NCBI GenBank assembly: GCA_027055635.1
Contig: JALUMZ010000209.1
Location: forward strand, 1 to 8,156
Direction of reading: 5' to 3'
Origin: Campylobacteraceae bacterium
GTDB lineage: Bacteria; Campylobacterota; Campylobacteria; Campylobacterales; Sulfurospirillaceae
DNA length: 8,156 nt
The notes beneath the pieces are model-generated. The model searched no databases. It was not told where the DNA came from and was given only the letters and a program-made list of their open reading frames with translations. Positions 4,926-8,156 of the stretch are shown piece after piece; the first letter of the stretch is position 1; each line of letters opens with the position of its first letter. A program made the translations under genes and the position numbers.

Positions 4926-7640
4926 CTAAACCTTTATTATCTCATTTTTATCTTTTTTTAAGTAGCATAGATAAGCTTCGCACTCTACGCTATATATGCT
5001 TTGGAGTGCTTTTTTGTACAGACTTATCTGCTTTACATGTAGAGGGTGTAGTGTCTCTGAGCTTTTGTAGTCTATAACGATTACTCTATCTTGAAACTCT
5101 GCCAATAAATCCAATTGCTTTCTTTGTGAATTATAAAAAATAGCTTGTTCTTTGGATATTTTAGCACCCTCTAGTAATGCTCTAAATATCTCATCTTTTA
5201 GTAATCTTAGCACTCTTTTTTTAATATCTGTTAAATCATTTTTATCTAAAACAGTACCATACCTGTTTTTCATGGCTTCATAGGCATTTTGTATAGAATT
5301 TATATCAAATTCTCCTAACATCTCTAGCATATAGTGAAGTGCCAAACCAAAATCTATAGCCCTAAAATCATCAGTTTCATCATTTTGATTTTCTGTTTTG
5401 AGACTTTTTTGAACTCCATAATTTTGCGGAATGATAGTTTGAAATGTCTCTATATTATCAGATTGTTCTGATTCCTTTATATGGATATTGCCTTTTTCTA
5501 TCTTTTCTAAATGAAGATTATCAAATGCCGAACTCTTCTCTTTGGCAAAAACAAAAAGGTTATTTTCCGCCCTTGTCATAGCTACATACTGTGTATTTAC
5601 TCTGTCTTCATCCTCTTTTATCTTCTCTTTTTGTTTTGCTTTTTTATACTCATCATCAAAAAATTCTCTACTTTTTACCTTTAAAAATAGATTTGTAAGT
5701 CTTATATCATCATATTCAAATATAAAAGTTCCACCACCGCTTCTTGCTCTTTTTAGCCTATCAACTACTAAAACATTTGAAAACTCCAAGCCTTTTGATT
5801 TGTGTATCGTCAAGACTCTTATACCTTCACTCTCTTTGGATATAGAACTAGCCGACATATCTTTATAGTTAAATAAAAAATCCTCTATATCTCTAAAATT
5901 TTTACAGTTTTCTATAAACAAAAGTAGATCATCCTCAAAATCAAATATATCAAAATAGTGTATGATTTTCGTCACCAAACTATAGATATCGGCTCTTATA
6001 TCAAAGTCTGTGCCGTCTTTATCGTACTCTTTACCACTTAAGAGTGTAAAATTTTCAAGATATAGTTTATCTTTAAAGTAGAGGAAGTGAATAAAATCAA
6101 TAATAGCGGATATAACAGGTATATCTATCAGCCTTCTAGTTGCTTCCATTGTCACTTTTGCACTTTGTATGCTCTGTTCTATTAACTCTTTGATTAGAAG
6201 TGCTTCTTGGTTGGTGTGGGTTAAGATAGCTATATCATTTTGTGCCACGCCTAATTTTAGAAGCTCTTTTACACACTCTAGTAGAGATTCGCTTATATCC
6301 TCATCGATACAGACTTTTATATATCCATCAATGGCATCTCTCTTTGGAGTCTGCTTTTTATAGCCTTCTATTTGCTTTTCAAATATTTTATTAACAAAAT
6401 TTACTATATTTTTTGAGCTTCTATAATTTGTCTCTAAGACACCTCTGTTTAAATTTAGAGTTTTTCTAGCATACGAAAACAGCTCTTTTGCTCCTCCTCT
6501 AAATCTGTATATGGATTGCTTGGTATCTCCAACTAAAAAAAGGCTTCTTTGCTCTTTCGTTCCAACTCCTGCAACGATCTCTTGCATAAAAGGCTCTAAA
6601 ATTTTGTATTGTACTATGCTTGTATCTTGAAATTCATCTATAAGAAGATGTTTAAAGCTTCCATCAAGTCTGAAATAGAGAAAATCCCTCTGGAGTTCAC
6701 TATTTAAGATGTCAAAAAGTCTGTTTGTCATTTGTGAGAAGCTCAGTGTTGCTCTTATCTTGGATTCTATTTTCATCGCTTTTTCAAATGATTCATAAAG
6801 TTTCGATATTTGCGAGAAAAGATACTCCTCTTTCGCTTTTGTGTATATGTAAAGTTCTCTTTTTAACTCTCTTAAGTAGCTGTCTATCTCATCATCTGTG
6901 TATTTTTTGTAGCTCCAGTATCCAAAATCTTCTCTGGCTAAAAATTTTTTATCCAAAAGTGATTTTACACTTGAGATATCAAGAGTTTTAAGGGCTCTTT
7001 CTCCTAATCCATTTCTTGCAAACTTCTCTTTTATCTGCTCTAAAATCCTTAAAATCTCCTTTTCATCTGGAAACAAGGAGCTGTTTTTTGCAAATGTTTT
7101 CAAGTTTAACTCGCTATGCTTTTCAGAAAGCATTGAAAAGAGTGTAAATATATCTGCTAGTTTTCTCTTCTCGTTGATAGAGAAGAGAATTAGTGATCTG
7201 TATAACTTGGCATTTTTAGAGAGTTTTAAAAATCTTTGTATTAAATCATCATTGAGCATGCTCTCTTCAAGTGTGAAATCCGGCATCAAGCCGATGTTGA
7301 AGGAGAATTTTCTTAGTATTGATGAAAAAAATGAGTCTATTGTGGAGATTTTAAGATCACTTTTTAAAAAAACTGCTAGAACTTTTGATTTTTGCAGTAG
7401 TATCTCATCTTTGCTTTTTTGAGTCAATTTACATATATCATCTAGTTCGCTTCTGCATTCAAGCTCTTTGAGAGTTTCAAAAATTCTCTGTTTCATCTCT
7501 TGGGCTGCTTTGTTTGTAAAGGTAAGAGTCAAAATCTCTTCGGGAAGTGAGCCTAAAAAGAGATGGGAGAGATACCTGACACTTAGAGCATAGGTCTTTC
7601 CGCTTCCTGCACTTGCTTCTAGGGCTAGATTTTTCATCAT
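4926..7640 (-). CDS. addA: AddA-like (RecB-like) helicase-nuclease subunit
   Basis: A 904-residue SF1 UvrD/RecB-type helicase with a C-terminal PD-(D/E)XK nuclease. Helicase motifs in order: Walker A EASAGSGKT (residues 8-16, Lys15), LTFTNKAAQEM (about 40-49), LLIDEFQDT (332-340), VGDTKQSIYRFRGG (370-383), ETNYRSS (403-409), VLTIHKSKGLEF (609-620) and QYVAMTRAE (684-692). The nuclease follows: GLALHYMLE (His769), QLDLLAEF (Asp844), VIVIDYKS (Asp857, Lys859) and QISLY (Gln871, Tyr875), all intact. With AddB it should unwind and resect double-strand breaks and load RecA. It is much shorter than Firmicute AddA (about 1,230 residues) but typical of the compact Campylobacterota forms. The ATG at 7640 overlaps the AddB TGA as ATGA, with AAAGGA about 11 bases upstream; a TTG at 7649 is a less likely start. 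A RecB-like name is also used for this family. Confidence 0.93.
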   Translation of the reverse strand: MMKNLALEASAGSGKTYALSVRYLSHLFLGSLPEEILTLTFTNKAAQEMKQRIFETLKELECRSELDDICKLTQKSKDEILLQKSKVLAVFLKSDLKISTIDSFFSSILRKFSFNIGLMPDFTLEESMLNDDLIQRFLKLSKNAKLYRSLILFSINEKRKLADIFTLFSMLSEKHSELNLKTFAKNSSLFPDEKEILRILEQIKEKFARNGLGERALKTLDISSVKSLLDKKFLAREDFGYWSYKKYTDDEIDSYLRELKRELYIYTKAKEEYLFSQISKLYESFEKAMKIESKIRATLSFSQMTNRLFDILNSELQRDFLYFRLDGSFKHLLIDEFQDTSIVQYKILEPFMQEIVAGVGTKEQRSLFLVGDTKQSIYRFRGGAKELFSYARKTLNLNRGVLETNYRSSKNIVNFVNKIFEKQIEGYKKQTPKRDAIDGYIKVCIDEDISESLLECVKELLKLGVAQNDIAILTHTNQEALLIKELIEQSIQSAKVTMEATRRLIDIPVISAIIDFIHFLYFKDKLYLENFTLLSGKEYDKDGTDFDIRADIYSLVTKIIHYFDIFDFEDDLLLFIENCKNFRDIEDFLFNYKDMSASSISKESEGIRVLTIHKSKGLEFSNVLVVDRLKRARSGGGTFIFEYDDIRLTNLFLKVKSREFFDDEYKKAKQKEKIKEDEDRVNTQYVAMTRAENNLFVFAKEKSSAFDNLHLEKIEKGNIHIKESEQSDNIETFQTIIPQNYGVQKSLKTENQNDETDDFRAIDFGLALHYMLEMLGEFDINSIQNAYEAMKNRYGTVLDKNDLTDIKKRVLRLLKDEIFRALLEGAKISKEQAIFYNSQRKQLDLLAEFQDRVIVIDYKSSETLHPLHVKQISLYKKALQSIYSVECEAYLCYLKKDKNEIIKV

Positions 7641-8156
7641 CTTAGACAAAGTCCTTTATATGGACAATATATGCAATTGCTGTGTTTTTCACACAGTTCA
7701 AATGATACTATCGGCTCTTTTAGTCCAGCTAAAATCTCTTTTAGTTTTTTGATTTTTAAATCCAGGGCAGATTCAGACTCCAGCCTGCCGTTTTTAAGAT
7801 CATAGAAACCTACATCTTGCACATCTCCTAGCTTGCTTGCTAAAAGATAGTAAAATTCTAGTTGAAAGTTTGTCATACTCTCTATTTTTTGCTTAAGTAA
7901 TTTTTCCGTGTCTCCACTTTTGTAGTCGATAACATATAGTTTGTCATCTTTTATGTCCAGTCTATCTATCTTTCCTTGGATACTGAAGTCCTCAAAATTA
8001 GTATTTAGATCTCTTTCTGTATCAAATATCCTGTATCCCAAATCATATCTTCTTTTTTCATTTTGTATAAAATTATCCAATAAAATTATCCAGCTTTGGA
8101 GCTCAAACTCTTCTAAATCATCTGTACAGTTACTTAATAACTCCTTAGTAATATCC
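7637..8156 (-). CDS. addB: AddB-like nuclease subunit, C-terminal part (5' end beyond window)
   Basis: The last 172 residues of a larger protein are visible; the frame stays open to the window edge, so the gene starts outside. This part is a RecB-family PD-(D/E)XK nuclease: IQGKIDRLDI (Asp64 of the visible part), LYVIDYKSGDT (Asp77, Lys79) and QLEFY (Gln98, Tyr102). The end carries cysteines at 154, 161, 164 and 170. The last three, CIYCPYKGLC, have the C-x2-C-x5-C spacing that in AddB closes an iron-sulfur staple around the nuclease domain; the first ligand normally lies upstream of the nuclease. The gene overlaps addA by 4 bases (ATGA), which fits equal production of the two subunits of the AddAB break-resection complex. 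A TTG at 8080 in this frame is internal, not a start. Confidence 0.88.
   Translation of the reverse strand, partial: DITKELLSNCTDDLEEFELQSWIILLDNFIQNEKRRYDLGYRIFDTERDLNTNFEDFSIQGKIDRLDIKDDKLYVIDYKSGDTEKLLKQKIESMTNFQLEFYYLLASKLGDVQDVGFYDLKNGRLESESALDLKIKKLKEILAGLKEPIVSFELCEKHSNCIYCPYKGLCLR

Noticed and set aside
5542..7422. Several plus-strand open frames of 64-108 codons inside addA
   Set aside because: Their serine-, phenylalanine- and leucine-rich translations are typical antisense shadows of a lysine- and glutamate-rich AT-biased gene.
7641..7649. TTG start for AddA
   Set aside because: ATG at 7640 overlaps the AddB stop as ATGA, a typical coupled start, and the Walker A motif follows at the usual distance.
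1..8156. CRISPR array, insertion sequence, phage or attachment site
   Set aside because: No spaced direct repeats, terminal inverted repeats, transposase or integrase are seen; gene packing is continuous and base composition looks even.

Overview
The window is AT-rich, tightly packed bacterial chromosome. All nine genes that I can support read on the minus strand, so the order of transcription runs from base 8156 down to base 1. The style of the proteins suggests a Campylobacterota (epsilonproteobacterial) genome, probably a free-living Sulfurimonas-like relative. The pointers are the compact AddB-AddA pair, the L13 start MKATRAIKPNEVKRDW, the CxxCH haem-binding protein, and a receptor plus PDC/Cache sensor of a type common in that phylum. 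The genus is an inference.

Layout in transcription order. (1) 8156-4501: the 3' end of addB, complete addA and a small haem-binding protein form one translationally coupled run, with a 4-base ATGA overlap and then a 2-base gap. AddA and AddB together make the helicase-nuclease that processes double-strand breaks for RecA. (2) 4408-3586: rplM and rpsI encode ribosomal proteins L13 and S9. Their own candidate promoter and leader lie in a 92-base gap. (3) 3546-3055: a DUF523/TudS-type protein follows rpsI after 39 bases that contain a clear hairpin. (4) 2917-1: after a 137-base leader come a TonB-dependent-receptor-like outer-membrane protein, a 138-residue secreted protein of unknown function, and a membrane sensor cut by the window edge. 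The junctions are a 1-base gap and a 4-base ATGA overlap.

The first three blocks are largely housekeeping. The last is the most interesting: three proteins predicted for the outer membrane, periplasm and inner membrane are locked into one operon. This resembles an envelope-spanning signalling relay that controls a cytoplasmic output domain lying beyond base 1, possibly a diguanylate cyclase or histidine kinase.

I see no tRNA, rRNA, CRISPR array, insertion sequence or supported plus-strand gene. No gene-free stretch exceeds 140 bases.
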